A stretch of DNA of 64,000 bases from Martelella mediterranea DSM 17316 (GCF_002043005.1 NZ_CP020330.1:2622001-2686000), one strand, 5' to 3'. Shown: positions 27,155 to 37,023, counted from the stretch's first letter. Notes: a model not told the origin generated them from the sequence alone. Numbers and translations: made by a program.

Positions 27155-27518
27155 CTATGAAAGTACCCGCGCTTGCCCCAGCGGTTGCTGCACCAGCGGC
27201 GGGAAATCGGTCGGGGTGATGGCTTCCTTTTTGAGCAGCATGCGGGCGCCGTCGTCGAGGTCCTTGCGGCGTTGGTTCAGGACTTCCTTGGCGCGATCAT
27301 AGGCTTCGTCGATCAGCTTGCAGATGGCGAGGTCGATCTCGCGGGCGATGACGTCGGAGTAGTCCTTGGCACCGCCCATGCCGAAGCTCGTGACGTATTG
27401 CCGGCGATGTCGGTGACGCGGGCAAGGTCATCGGAGGGCCGGTGGAGATTTCGCCGTAGACGATGTCTTCCGCGGCGCGTCCGGCGAGGAGCACCACCAT
27501 GCGATCACGCAGTTCGCC
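27155..27518 (-). pseudogene. Decayed 3' fragment of ftsH (duplication scar)
   Basis: The minus strand encodes the C-terminal part of the FtsH protein found intact at 31764-33593, ending in the same QQPLxQARVLS tail at 27155. Compared with the intact gene it has about 10 percent base changes in the last 220 bases. It has lost a segment of about 80 bases between two CCATGCCG repeats (near 27380) and carries at least two single-base deletions near 27405 and 27435. It lacks any start and the whole ATPase part. It ends at 27519-27528, where sequence switches to pfp. Confidence 0.92.
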
Positions 27519-27636
27519 GGCGATGATCTGGGTATCGGGCGCAATGTCCGAATAGCGCTCGATCAGCCCGCAACGGCGGAGGAAAGGCAGGGGGCAAGCC
27601 CCCCGGCGGTGAGCATGGCGACTTTGTGCTGGGACA
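27519..27636 (-). pseudogene. 5' fragment of pfp (duplication scar)
   Basis: The first 40 codons of pfp, with its ATG at 27636 and ribosome site, repeated 4996-4998 bases from the real gene. One base is lost within the CCCGCC run near 27570, shifting the frame, and it then runs into the antisense-oriented reading of the ftsH remnant. Only about three differences from the intact pfp 5' end are visible, far fewer than in the adjoining ftsH piece. Confidence 0.92.
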
Positions 27637-28810
27637 TCGGACCTCTTTCCTGGCTGCGACTTTGCGCCATGGATGCGTCAGCCGCGCCGGGGTGTAAAGA
27701 CCGTTCAGCAATAAAATCGGTTTGATGGGGCGGCCACGCGACCGGAAATGAAGGGACGGACGCGAGCGGAGATTGCTCGCGTTCGCGTGAGCGGTACGGG
27801 CATGTGCTACGCGGCGAACGTCACCACCTGACCTTCAGCCCGACATTGCCGCCATAGCCGTATGAGCCGGTGGAAAACCCGGTGGAGGCGGTGAGTTCTG
27901 CGAAGGCGGAATATTGCAGCTTGCCCGCCTGCCAGTCGATCGAGCCGCCAAAGCCGATTTCTCCGGTGAAGTCGTCGGGTTCCGAGGAGAAATCGAGCAC
28001 ATCGGCGACCGTCGCCGTGGTTTCGCCGAGGAACTCGTAATAGAGGTTGGCGAGGCCGTAGATATTGGCCGCGCGCGCCTGGCCGTTGATATCGGTCCAG
28101 GCGCTTTCCTTCTCGATTGACAGACCGACGCGCCCGAGCAGGCTCTGGCCGTCGTCGAAGTCGACATCGTCGGAATAGGCACCGGTGAAGCTGTCGACGG
28201 AGACCGAGGCGAAGGAAAGCTGGGCCTGTGGGGTCAGCGAAACCCCGTCGCCGATGCCGAAAGCCTGCCCGGCCTCCAGCGACAGCGCGTAGCCGAAGGC
28301 TTCGCTATCGTCGGGAGAAAGCGGCAGGTCATCGGCCTTCAACTCGCTCGAATACCAGGTGAGGGCGGCCTGGGCATCGGTATAAAAACCGTTTGTACCG
28401 AACCATGTCAGCGTGCCGCCGAAGCCATAGCCATCGGGATGGATCTTGCTGTCGCCATAGCGCGAATGCACCTTGGCCTCGCCGGTCTGGTAATGGGCGG
28501 TGAAGCCGCCGACAAGCGCGCCGGCCGCACTGTCGAGGAACAGGCCATCGAGCCCCGCCTGCATCTCGAAGCTTGACATATCGTAATCATAGCCGGTGGT
28601 GGAGGATTGCGGATCGAAATGATCGAACCCGCCGCCGACGCGCCCCCAGACAGCATCGAGCGCCGGTCCGGAGGAAAGCGCCGCGCCGCCGTCATAGCGT
28701 CCGCCGGAACGGGTCTTCAGCGAGGGCAGGCGGGTCATTTCCAGAAGCACGGACTGATAGGCCTCGTAGAGGGGGACGTAGGGTTGAAGCGCAACCCCGG
28801 CGTCGATCAG
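27519..28810. repeat. Tandem-duplication unit, copy 2
   Basis: Near-identical partner of 22521-23813: pfp 5' fragment, spacer and the barrel-coding part of the second autotransporter. The junction with ftsH-derived DNA is at the shared GGCGATGATC (27519-27528). Intact ftsH has GGCGGTGATC at 32199 and intact pfp has GGCGATGATC at 22521. Confidence 0.92.
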
Positions 28811-31549
28811 TTCAGCAAGGCGAATGCCCGGCCGTTGCAGGAAAGAGTTGTATTCTGCAACTGAATTCATGGATGAAGGATCAGAGGAGGCAAGATAGAC
28901 GCCGGAGTTTTTATCATCCAGTATATAATAAATGTCGTACTGATATATACCGGAAACCGGCTGACCGTTCTCTTCCAGCTGAAAAGACCCCTCTGGCGGT
29001 GGATTTGCGCCGGTCAGAATGATCGGAATAGCGCCGGGCGAGCCCGCGTTGCCATATGGTATGACGTTAATCTCGGTTGTTCCTGTGATTTGACCGTTAA
29101 TTCTGGCGCTATCTGAGGTCAAACGACCGAAGTCGGTGTCTATGACGATTATGCCGGAGATGCCTTTGTAGTCGCCGCCGATTATGAAGCTGCCACCCAC
29201 AACACCATCTGCGAGATTGAGAGATCCGCCGTTCCCGACGTTGCCGCTGATTATGGTAAGAGACTGGCCGTATGAGCGCCAGGCGCCACCACCAAGCTTC
29301 AGATTGCCGGCCAGCGTGAACGATGTACCCGAACTGCCGGACTTGTTGGTTTCGATAGTGCCTCCAGTGTTGACGAACAAGTCGCCAAGGTCATTGAAAT
29401 TTCCGCCGAGTGGAGACTGATCGAGTGTGAGCAAAGTGTCTGTAAAATTGACTGTGCTATACTCGATGATTATCCTTTCCCAGCGTGTGAGGTACCTGCC
29501 TTCGATATCGAGCGGTTCATTGTTGGAAAGTGACAGAAGATCGAAATCCTGATTGGTCTCGCTATCGTTATCACTTTCTCCTCCATCAAGTTGGAAGACG
29601 TAGTTGCCCGTCTCACTCGGCAGAGTGCTCAGATTTGCATAATCGTTGCCGCCACCGCCAAAAAAACCGCCACTCAAGGTGCCTGCGGTCCAGTTGAGCG
29701 TGTCCGTGCCCTGATTTTGTGTATCCAGCGGTGTTCCATAAACCGTATCAAAATCACCGTAGATGTATCCGTTAATACTTCCGCCAGTAAGGTTGAACGT
29801 GGATCCGCCACCGCCGAGCATTATATCGCCCTCGATGATTCCAGATGTTGTGATTTCCAGAATGTTGGAGGCACTGTCGTTGTTATTGGCGAAAACATAG
29901 GATCTCGCATCGGCGGTAAGACTTGCTGCAACCCCGATCTGAACGGTCGTGGTATAGTTATCGGCGCTAGCCGTGGGCGTTGAATAGTTGGTAACGCCGA
30001 GGCCAAAGTTTCCGGTACCTTCAACCTCTATGGTGCCGCCCGTAATGTTGAAATTGGCCGCACCTCCTGGATGCGGTATGTAATTTACACCGAGAGCGTC
30101 TTTCGCCGACAATAGGCCTCCCGTCATAGTAAAATTCTGGCTTGCATTGAGAATCGCATCAAATGAAACCGCAATTGCGCCACTGGAGGCGCTGACTTCG
30201 CCGCCGGATATTTCAATGTTGTAGCTCGGCGACGCGTCAAGCGCTGATTGCTCCTGATAGGTGCGAAGACCTATGTTTTTAGGTCCCGCAACGCTAACAG
30301 ATCCGCCGCTCCGTATGTCGATTTCCCCATGACCATAAATCGTATTGACTACGGCCGCTGCGCTTCCTTCGCCATTTGCCTGTTCTAGAAGAATGATTCC
30401 GCCATTTGATACGGAGATATGGGCGACGCCGCTTTGTAGCGGAGAAATTGCCTCGACCAGGGAGATGTTTTTTCCTTGTTGAGCGGTGGATATAGTGGCT
30501 CCGTTTACCTCTATGCGCGCCTCGCGGTTAGCGCTGAACGCGAAGACCTGTCCATCTATGTCTGCCGGCGCGAAAGGGTTTGTTGGATCCCATGTGTTGT
30601 ATAGTAAAATTTCTGAATCTCCATCTCCATCATTGGTTGAATTTATTGCTTCTCCTTCAAAAGATGTGACATATCCACCAAAAAATCGAACACTTGCCTT
30701 TCCTTTGTTGTTGCTAACTGCTGAAATTCCTGTTCCTTTATTTGAAATAGAGCCCCCGTTCATGTCTACGATAGCGTTGTTGTAGCCATCGGCCAACACA
30801 GCATTGGCGGATGAGGAATTTGCATCGAGTTGGGTGGGGATGGAGGATTGTGAAATACTGACTACCGCGTCACCGTAGTCGCTGGAGGCGTAGATATAGG
30901 CGTTTGGTCCACCGGCTGAAGTGTCCGGACCGCGAATGTAGCCGCCCCAAAAGTTGACGGCGGCGGTTTGAGCGACTTCCTTTACATACGCAGTGACGGT
31001 GTTTTCGATCTCTAGGAGCCCATTCACGGTAACTTCGGCTTGATTGCCCTTCGATACGGCGCTGACCGGGCCGCTTATGCGGGTCGGACCTGTCAATGAT
31101 ACGTAAGCCAAATCGTGATTGCTCGAGACGGAAACCGTTCCGCTGACGGTGGTCAGCGTTGGGGCCGTAAGGTAAAGCTCTGCTGCCCACAAGTCACTGC
31201 TTACCGACACGTCGCCATTTATGGTAGAGAAAGCATCCATATCCAGACTTAGCGCCGCTTTGGCACCGGTCGCAGCGGAAAGCGCAATGCCTGTGTCGAC
31301 GACCATATCGGGCTTGTCCAGTTGGACGATCAAAGAGTCTTGCACCGCGTCATAAGTTATCCCGTTGGGATAGCTTTGCTGTGTACACGAGAGCCTTTCG
31401 GTAAGGGCTGGCCCGCATTCATCAGAAGCGAATGCGTCACGTGCCATTCTCCCATCCACAGTCAATGCCGTGAGCGTGATCGTTGAAACCGAGGCAATAA
31501 GTCGTCGTTTGCAATGACGACCGGCATTTCCGATTTTCGTCTTACCCAT
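27821..31549 (-). CDS. Autotransporter (type Va) with beta-helical passenger, second copy
   Basis: A 1242-residue tandem paralogue. The ATG at 31549 is chosen for the GGGAAGGAAAG ribosome site; a frame start at 31615 has none. The signal region ends near AFA before SDECGP, giving the same D-E-C-G-P with a second Cys nearby as in copy 1. The passenger shows beta-helix-like S-G-G units and a GGGSTFNLTGGSINGYIYGD block matching that of copy 1. The last 330 residues (LIDAG to KVRW) differ from copy 1 at only about 14 positions by eye, whereas the passengers align poorly. It is secreted to the surface, probably an adhesin. Confidence 0.93.
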   Translation of the reverse strand: MGKTKIGNAGRHCKRRLIASVSTITLTALTVDGRMARDAFASDECGPALTERLSCTQQSYPNGITYDAVQDSLIVQLDKPDMVVDTGIALSAATGAKAALSLDMDAFSTINGDVSVSSDLWAAELYLTAPTLTTVSGTVSVSSNHDLAYVSLTGPTRISGPVSAVSKGNQAEVTVNGLLEIENTVTAYVKEVAQTAAVNFWGGYIRGPDTSAGGPNAYIYASSDYGDAVVSISQSSIPTQLDANSSSANAVLADGYNNAIVDMNGGSISNKGTGISAVSNNKGKASVRFFGGYVTSFEGEAINSTNDGDGDSEILLYNTWDPTNPFAPADIDGQVFAFSANREARIEVNGATISTAQQGKNISLVEAISPLQSGVAHISVSNGGIILLEQANGEGSAAAVVNTIYGHGEIDIRSGGSVSVAGPKNIGLRTYQEQSALDASPSYNIEISGGEVSASSGAIAVSFDAILNASQNFTMTGGLLSAKDALGVNYIPHPGGAANFNITGGTIEVEGTGNFGLGVTNYSTPTASADNYTTTVQIGVAASLTADARSYVFANNNDSASNILEITTSGIIEGDIMLGGGGSTFNLTGGSINGYIYGDFDTVYGTPLDTQNQGTDTLNWTAGTLSGGFFGGGGNDYANLSTLPSETGNYVFQLDGGESDNDSETNQDFDLLSLSNNEPLDIEGRYLTRWERIIIEYSTVNFTDTLLTLDQSPLGGNFNDLGDLFVNTGGTIETNKSGSSGTSFTLAGNLKLGGGAWRSYGQSLTIISGNVGNGGSLNLADGVVGGSFIIGGDYKGISGIIVIDTDFGRLTSDSARINGQITGTTEINVIPYGNAGSPGAIPIILTGANPPPEGSFQLEENGQPVSGIYQYDIYYILDDKNSGVYLASSDPSSMNSVAEYNSFLQRPGIRLAELIDAGVALQPYVPLYEAYQSVLLEMTRLPSLKTRSGGRYDGGAALSSGPALDAVWGRVGGGFDHFDPQSSTTGYDYDMSSFEMQAGLDGLFLDSAAGALVGGFTAHYQTGEAKVHSRYGDSKIHPDGYGFGGTLTWFGTNGFYTDAQAALTWYSSELKADDLPLSPDDSEAFGYALSLEAGQAFGIGDGVSLTPQAQLSFASVSVDSFTGAYSDDVDFDDGQSLLGRVGLSIEKESAWTDINGQARAANIYGLANLYYEFLGETTATVADVLDFSSEPDDFTGEIGFGGSIDWQAGKLQYSAFAELTASTGFSTGSYGYGGNVGLKVRW

Positions 31550-31763
31550 GGTCTTTCCTTCCCTACGCAGATCCAATACCGGAGTCAGAATGTAGGAAAT
31601 AAGAAAAATACACAACCATGCGTACTTTTAATTTAGTTATTCATGTTATAGTTATATTTTATATTATTTTTATTTGTCGGCTGATGGTTTTTTGTGGTCA
31701 AAATTATTGTTATTTTCCTTTGCAAAGGCCAATCGCGAATGCTGGCCTTGTAAATCTGGCGGA

Positions 31764-33593
31764 CTATGACAGCACCCGCGCCTGCGCCAGCGGTTGCTGG
31801 ACCAGCGGCGGGAAATCGGCCGGGGTGATGGTTTCCTTTTCGAGCAGCATGCGGGCGCCGTCGTCCAGGTCCTTGCGGCGCTGGTTCAGGACTTGTTTCG
31901 CCCGCTCATAGGCCTCGTCGATCAGCTTGCGGATGGCGAGGTCAATCTCGCGGGCGGTGACGTCGGAATAGTCCTTGGCGCCGCCCATGCCGGGGGCCTC
32001 GGGCATATATTGCGCGCGCTTCTGTTCCAGCGCCGCCTGGCCGATATCCGGGTCCATGCCGAAGCTCATCACATATTGCCGGGCGATGTCGGTGACGCGG
32101 GCGAGGTCGTCGGAGGCGCCGGTGGAGATTTCACCATAGACAATGTCTTCCGCGGCGCGTCCGGCGAGCAGCACCACCATGCGGTCGCGCAACTCGCCGG
32201 CGGTGATCAGGAATCGGTCCTCGGTCGGGCGCTGCATGGTGTAGCCGAGCGCGCCGATCGAGCGCGGGATGATCGAGATCTTGTGCACCGGATCGGTTTT
32301 GGGGAGCGCGGCGGCGGCCAGCGCATGGCCCATTTCGTGGAAGGCGACGCGTTCGCGCTCGTCCGGGTTCAGCAGTCTGCCGCGCCGTTCGGAGCCGGCG
32401 ACGGTGCGCTCCACGGCCTGGGTGAAATCCTCCATCGTCACCTTCTCGCCGCCGCGCCTTGTCGCGAAGATCGCGGCCTCGTTGACGAGGTTGGCGAGAT
32501 CGGCGCCGGAAAAGCCCGGCGTCAGCGCGGCAACCTGGCCGGCATCGACATCCTCGGCAAGCCGGATTTTCTTCATGTGGACGGCGAGGATTGCCTCGCG
32601 TCCCCCGCGATCCGGGCGGTCCATGACCACCTGCCGGTCGAAGCGGCCCGCGCGCGTCAGCGCCGGGTCGAGCACTTCCGGCCGGTTGGTGGCGGCCAGG
32701 ATGACGATGCCGGCGGCGGGGTCGAAGCCGTCGAGCTCGACCAGAAGCTGGTTCAGCGTCTGCTCCTTCTCGTCATTGCCGCCCATGCCGAAGGAATTGC
32801 GGGCGCGGCCCAGCGCATCCAGTTCGTCGATGAAGATGATGCAGGGCGCCATCTCGCGGGCCTGCTTGAACAGGTCGCGCACGCGCGCAGCACCGACGCC
32901 GACGAACATTTCGACGAATTCCGAGCCCGAGATCGAGAAGAAGGTGACGCCGGCCTCGCCCGCGACCGCCTTGGCGATCAGCGTTTTGCCGGTGCCGGGC
33001 GGGCCGACCAGGAGCAGGCCTTTCGGAATATGCGCGCCGAGCCGGCCGTATTTCTCGCGTTCGGTGAGGAAGGAGACGACTTCCTTGAGTTCCACCTTGG
33101 CCTCATCGGCGCCAGCCACGTCATCGAAGGTCACGCCGGTATCGCGCTCGACATAGATCTTGGCCTTGGACTTGCCGATATTCATCATGCCGCCGAGGCC
33201 CATGCCCTGCTTTTCCGCGAACTTGCGGAAGAACCATGCCCAGATCGCGAAGAAGATCACGATCGGCAGCACCCAGGAGAGGATCTGTGTCAGAAGCGAA
33301 TGGTCGGGAACGCCAGTCACATCGACCTTGTACTTGTCGAAATCGACCGCCAGTTCCTGCGGCACGCGGTAGGTGACGAAATATTCCTTGCCGTCCACCG
33401 CCGTCTTGAACTTGCCCTCGATCGTGTTTTCGGCGATCGCGACCGACTGGACCTGACCCTTCTCGATATAGTTGATCATGTCGGAATAGCTGATCCGCGC
33501 GACGTCGCGCGACGTAAACCAGAGCTGAAACCCGATCACGATCAGGAAGGCTACCAGAAAATAGCCAAGGTTGAATGTATTCTTGCGTTCCAT
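31764..33593 (-). CDS. FtsH-family ATP-dependent zinc metalloprotease (paralogue)
   Basis: A 609-residue membrane protease that extracts and degrades membrane and cytosolic proteins. It has two helices (about 9-27 and 102-122) flanking a periplasmic part, an AAA+ domain with Walker A GPPGTGKT at 197-204, Walker [12 protein letters not shown], and the zinc site HEMGH at 419-423. The N-terminus [16 protein letters not shown] differs from the housekeeping rhizobial FtsH as I recall it. The usual tilS and glmM neighbours are missing, so this is likely an accessory paralogue. The ATG at 33593 has GGGAGA upstream. Its 3' third was included in the duplication that made the second autotransporter. 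Confidence 0.93.
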   Translation of the reverse strand: MERKNTFNLGYFLVAFLIVIGFQLWFTSRDVARISYSDMINYIEKGQVQSVAIAENTIEGKFKTAVDGKEYFVTYRVPQELAVDFDKYKVDVTGVPDHSLLTQILSWVLPIVIFFAIWAWFFRKFAEKQGMGLGGMMNIGKSKAKIYVERDTGVTFDDVAGADEAKVELKEVVSFLTEREKYGRLGAHIPKGLLLVGPPGTGKTLIAKAVAGEAGVTFFSISGSEFVEMFVGVGAARVRDLFKQAREMAPCIIFIDELDALGRARNSFGMGGNDEKEQTLNQLLVELDGFDPAAGIVILAATNRPEVLDPALTRAGRFDRQVVMDRPDRGGREAILAVHMKKIRLAEDVDAGQVAALTPGFSGADLANLVNEAAIFATRRGGEKVTMEDFTQAVERTVAGSERRGRLLNPDERERVAFHEMGHALAAAALPKTDPVHKISIIPRSIGALGYTMQRPTEDRFLITAGELRDRMVVLLAGRAAEDIVYGEISTGASDDLARVTDIARQYVMSFGMDPDIGQAALEQKRAQYMPEAPGMGGAKDYSDVTAREIDLAIRKLIDEAYERAKQVLNQRRKDLDDGARMLLEKETITPADFPPLVQQPLAQARVLS

Positions 33594-33830
33594 GGCGCGA
33601 AATCTCCCGGTCATGCGTCCCTGCCCATGTCTATAGCCACCCGCTTGCCGGGCAGGCAATCGGAAAAGGCGGGCGCGGCTCCGGAGCGCGCGCGGGGCGG
33701 GGCGAAAATGTCGCAGCGCGATCACGGAAAATTTCTGATTGAACCGGTCGGTTCGACTTGCATGCGCCGCCGTTTTTGTCCAATCTGGCGATTCTTGAGA
33801 AGGCGGGTCGCACCGCCGGGAGCCTGTTGA

Positions 33831-34541
33831 ATGTCATTCTGGGAAAAACTGGTCCATTTCGTCAGCCAGTCCGCCGGCAACGTCCTTTCGGGCGTGGTCG
33901 AGGCGGTGCGCACGCTGTTCGAGGGCGACCCCGAAACCCGCCGCCAGGTGGCGTTTTCCGTTTCGCTGATCGCGCTTTCGGCGAAGATGGCGAAGGCCGA
34001 TGGATTCGTGACCATGGAAGAGGTTGCCGCCTTCCACGAGATTTTCGAAATCCCGGAGGAAGAGCGCGTCAACGTCGCCCGGCTCTATAATCTCGCCCGG
34101 CAGGATATCGCCGGCTACGATGCCTATGCGCGCAAGCTCAAGGGGCTCTGCTCGGATGGCGAGGAAGGCTGCCCGCTGCTGGAAGAGGTGATTGACGGCC
34201 TGTTCCACATCGCCAAGGCCGACGGCAGCATCCACGAGAAGGAGCTGGATTTCCTGGCCCATGTCGCCGAAATCTTCGGCATCAGCGAGGCCCGCTTCCA
34301 GACCATCTGCGCGCGCCATATGGATATGGGCGACCGCGATCCTTACGGCGTGCTCGGCGTCTCCCGCAATGATGACTTCAAGACCATCCGCAGCCGCTAC
34401 CGCGCGCTGGTGGCCGAAAACCATCCCGACCGGCTGATCGCGCGCGGGGTTCCGAAGGAATTCCACGCCGCCGCCAATGATCGCATGGCTCGCATCAACG
34501 CGGCCTATGAGGCGATCGAGCGCGAATTGAAGGCGGCGTGA
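33831..34541 (+). CDS. DjlA-like co-chaperone: TerB domain plus J domain
   Basis: A 236-residue protein. An N-terminal helix-rich TerB/DjlA domain (about 35-150) contains SLIALSAKMAKADGFVT and FHIAKADGSIHEKELDFL, the paired metal-binding-like K-A-D-G motifs. A C-terminal J domain (168-234) has HPD in ENHPDR and is expected to stimulate DnaK ATPase. E. coli DjlA has an N-terminal membrane helix; here the first 25 residues are only weakly hydrophobic, so it may be soluble. The downstream small gene begins 1 base after its stop. Confidence 0.92.
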   Translation: MSFWEKLVHFVSQSAGNVLSGVVEAVRTLFEGDPETRRQVAFSVSLIALSAKMAKADGFVTMEEVAAFHEIFEIPEEERVNVARLYNLARQDIAGYDAYARKLKGLCSDGEEGCPLLEEVIDGLFHIAKADGSIHEKELDFLAHVAEIFGISEARFQTICARHMDMGDRDPYGVLGVSRNDDFKTIRSRYRALVAENHPDRLIARGVPKEFHAAANDRMARINAAYEAIERELKAA

Positions 34542-34542
34542 T

Positions 34543-35193
34543 ATGAGTGCCGCGCCTATCCGCCTACTGCTGGCTGCCACCTTCCTCCCTGCAGTTCCCG
34601 CCTTTGCCGCCGATGACGGCCTTGCGACCGCGAAGGCCATGGTCACCGCCGCCCATCCCGGCCAGTGCGAGAGCGATCTTGCCGAACGCTTCGACGGGCT
34701 CGAGGATCAGACGTTCGACGTGTCCTGGCCGGAGACCCGCTACGACGGGACGGTGGAGGACGTGAAGGGGCGGCTTTACCAGATCACTTGCGGGCTCGGC
34801 GCCTATAACGTGGCTGTCGCCTATGTCTTTGCCCGCGAGGACGGCTTTCCCGAGGAAGGCGAAATCGTATCCTTCGCGACGCCCGCGTACTCCGTCGATT
34901 ACGAGCCCGGCGACGACACCTATACCAAACTTGTCCGTGATCCGGCGGTGACCGGGTTTACGGCCGGCACGATCCTGGTCAATCCGGAATTCGATGCCGA
35001 GACCAACACGATCTCCACCTTCGAGAAATGGCGCGGGCTGGGAGATGCCTATTCCACCGGACGCTGGACGCTGGAGAAGGGCAGTTTCGTGCTGAAGCAC
35101 TATGTCATCGATCCGATCTACGAGGCCAATCTCGAAGACCCGCCCGAAGCGCTGAGCGACACCCAATACACGCTCTATGACGCCGGGCCCTGA
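34543..35193 (+). CDS. Small exported protein of unknown function
   Basis: A 216-residue protein with a signal peptide of about 22 residues (LLLAATFLPAVPAFA). The mature part has two cysteines (GQCES near residue 42 and QITCGLG near residue 82), which could be paired, and a C-terminal STFEKWRGLGDAYSTGRWTL that resembles the end of DUF1176-type proteins (S-T-F-x-K-x-R-G-x-G-D). It is tightly coupled to the DjlA-like gene upstream (1 base). Function not recognised. Confidence 0.75.
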   Translation: MSAAPIRLLLAATFLPAVPAFAADDGLATAKAMVTAAHPGQCESDLAERFDGLEDQTFDVSWPETRYDGTVEDVKGRLYQITCGLGAYNVAVAYVFAREDGFPEEGEIVSFATPAYSVDYEPGDDTYTKLVRDPAVTGFTAGTILVNPEFDAETNTISTFEKWRGLGDAYSTGRWTLEKGSFVLKHYVIDPIYEANLEDPPEALSDTQYTLYDAGP

Positions 35194-35268
35194 CTCGGCT
35201 TCGTTATCTTTCCCTTGCATTGCCGGCCCGGCTCGGTGAAGCTTCGGCAAATTTCCAGAGAGCGGGTC

Positions 35269-36456
35269 ATGACACGACATTTCAGGACAATCATCATCGG
35301 TCGCGGTCTGATGGGCGCTGCGGCCGCGCGTCATCTGGCAGGCATGGAGGAGGGCGTCGCCGTCATCGGGCCGGATGAGCCGGTGGACAAGGCTTCGCAC
35401 ACGGGCGTTTTCGCCAGCCATTACGATGAGGGCCGCATTACCCGCACCATCGACCGAAATCCGGTCTGGGCGCGGCTCGCCAACCGTTCGATTGCCCGTT
35501 ACCGCGACATCGAGCGCGACAGCGGCATCGATTTCTTCGGCGAGGTTGGCGCGCTGATCGTCGGGCCGGGGCGCTCGCGCGGGCGCTATGTCGAAACCAT
35601 CATGGATGCCGCCGGACAATGCGGGGCCACCGCCGAAATCGTGGACGGCGCGGGGCTTCAGGAGAAATTCCCCTACTTCTCCTTCGCGCCGAAAACCGAG
35701 GGCGTGTTCGAACCGCGCCGGGCGGGTTACATCTCGCCGCGCCGGCTCGTGGCCGCGCAGTCCCTTCTTGCCGGAAAGGCCGGGGCGGAGGTGATCGCCG
35801 CGACCGTGACCGAGGTGAGCGATGGCGGCGTGCGGGTCAGCGTCACCACCGATGCCGGCGAGACGCTGACCGCCGACAAGGTGCTGGTGGCCGCCGGCGG
35901 CTTCACCATCAATGAGAAGCTTCTGCCGGCGAAGGTCGACCTCACCGTCTTTGCCCGCACCATCGCCTATTTCGAGGTGGATGAGGAGGAGGCGCGGTCG
36001 CTGTCGGCCATGCCCAGCCTGATCTACAAGGCGGAGTTCGACGAAGACGGCATCTACCTGCTGCCGCCGATCCGTTATCCCGATGGCCGCTGGTATATCA
36101 AGATCGGCGGCGACCCCGATGATGTGCCGCTTTCAAGCGAGGCGGATATCCGCGACTGGTTCCGCTCGACGGGGCATAACGCCACGCGCGAGCATCTGAC
36201 CCGGATCATTTGCGACCTGATGCCGAAGCTGAAGGTGTTGCAATCGGAAACCGGCACCTGCGTGACGAGCTACTCGCCGTCGGGCTATCCGATGATCGGC
36301 TTCTCGCCATCGCCCCGGATCGCGGTGCTGACCGCCGGTTGCGGCGCGGCCGCCAAGAGCTCGGACGAGATCGGCCGGCTGGGCGCGGTGCTGATGGCGC
36401 AAGGTTCGCTTGCGGGTGAGGGCTACCCGGTCGATTTCGCGCCGTCATTCTCATAA
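35269..36456 (+). CDS. FAD-dependent oxidoreductase, DAO family
   Basis: A 395-residue protein beginning TRHFRTIIIGRGLMGAAAAR, the dinucleotide-binding G-x-G-x-x-G of DAO enzymes. Further support is the FAD-contact KVLVAAGGFTIN near residue 207, a substrate domain with RWYIKIGGDP near residue 281, and a C-terminal FSPSPRIAVLTAGCGAAAKSS flavin region. It most resembles monomeric sarcosine oxidase and N-methyl amino acid oxidases, but the substrate is not certain. The ATG at 35269 with GAGAGCGGG upstream is preferred over an earlier start at 35215. It is followed by rnpB. Confidence 0.88.
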   Translation: MTRHFRTIIIGRGLMGAAAARHLAGMEEGVAVIGPDEPVDKASHTGVFASHYDEGRITRTIDRNPVWARLANRSIARYRDIERDSGIDFFGEVGALIVGPGRSRGRYVETIMDAAGQCGATAEIVDGAGLQEKFPYFSFAPKTEGVFEPRRAGYISPRRLVAAQSLLAGKAGAEVIAATVTEVSDGGVRVSVTTDAGETLTADKVLVAAGGFTINEKLLPAKVDLTVFARTIAYFEVDEEEARSLSAMPSLIYKAEFDEDGIYLLPPIRYPDGRWYIKIGGDPDDVPLSSEADIRDWFRSTGHNATREHLTRIICDLMPKLKVLQSETGTCVTSYSPSGYPMIGFSPSPRIAVLTAGCGAAAKSSDEIGRLGAVLMAQGSLAGEGYPVDFAPSFS

Positions 36457-36494
36457 TCCCTTCCTTTCCGTCACAAAACGCACTAGAGAGGCCC

Positions 36495-36890
36495 GACCAG
36501 TTGGCCGGGCGGCCGCGCTTTGCCAATGCCGAAAGGCGGCAGGGTGAGGAAAGTCCGGGCTCCACGGAAACACGGTGCCGGAGAAAGTCCGGCGGGGGCG
36601 ACCCCAGAGACAGTGCCACAGAAAGCAAACCGCCCGGCCTTGGCCGGGTAAGGGTGAAAGGGTGGGGCAAGAGCCCACCGCGCCGGCGGCAACGCATGGC
36701 GGCACGGTAAACCTCACCGGGAGCAAAACCGAATAGGGATGACGCGGCGCTTGACGCCAGCCTGTTTCCAGGCCGGTCATCCGGGTGGGTTGCGAGAGGC
36801 AGCGCGCAAGTGCTGTCCCAGATGAATGGCCGCCACGTTTTGCGGGCAACCGCAAAGCCATACAGAACCCGGCTTACAGGCCAACTGGTT
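36495..36890 (+). ncRNA. rnpB: RNase P RNA, bacterial type A
   Basis: Catalytic RNA that removes 5' leaders from pre-tRNAs. Conserved blocks are plain: GAGGAAAGTCCGGGCTCC near 36544 (CR-I), ACAGAAAGCAAACCGCC then GGGTGAAAGGGTG near 36650, GGTAAACC near 36708, and AGAACCCGGCTTACAGGCC near 36863 at the 3' side. Ends are set by the P1 pairing ACCAGTTGGCC (36496) with GGCCAACTGGT (36879). Length of about 396 fits alphaproteobacteria. The exact ends may differ by several bases. A T-rich stretch (ATTTCCTTTTTTC) follows and may act in termination. Confidence 0.95.
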
Positions 36891-37023
36891 ATTTCCTTTT
36901 TTCATTCAAAAACGGGCGTTTGGGCGCGCCGTTTCGCACGCCGCGACGAAAGCTTTCGTTAAGGGCCGGCTGATAGAATCAGCCTTTCCGGAAGCGCTGT
37001 CGACACGGTTAATAACGGCTTAT

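Noticed and set aside
26737..27302. Small frames in the spacer upstream of autotransporter 1
   Set aside because: They overlap repeats and the ftsH remnant, lack ribosome sites and have no similarity.
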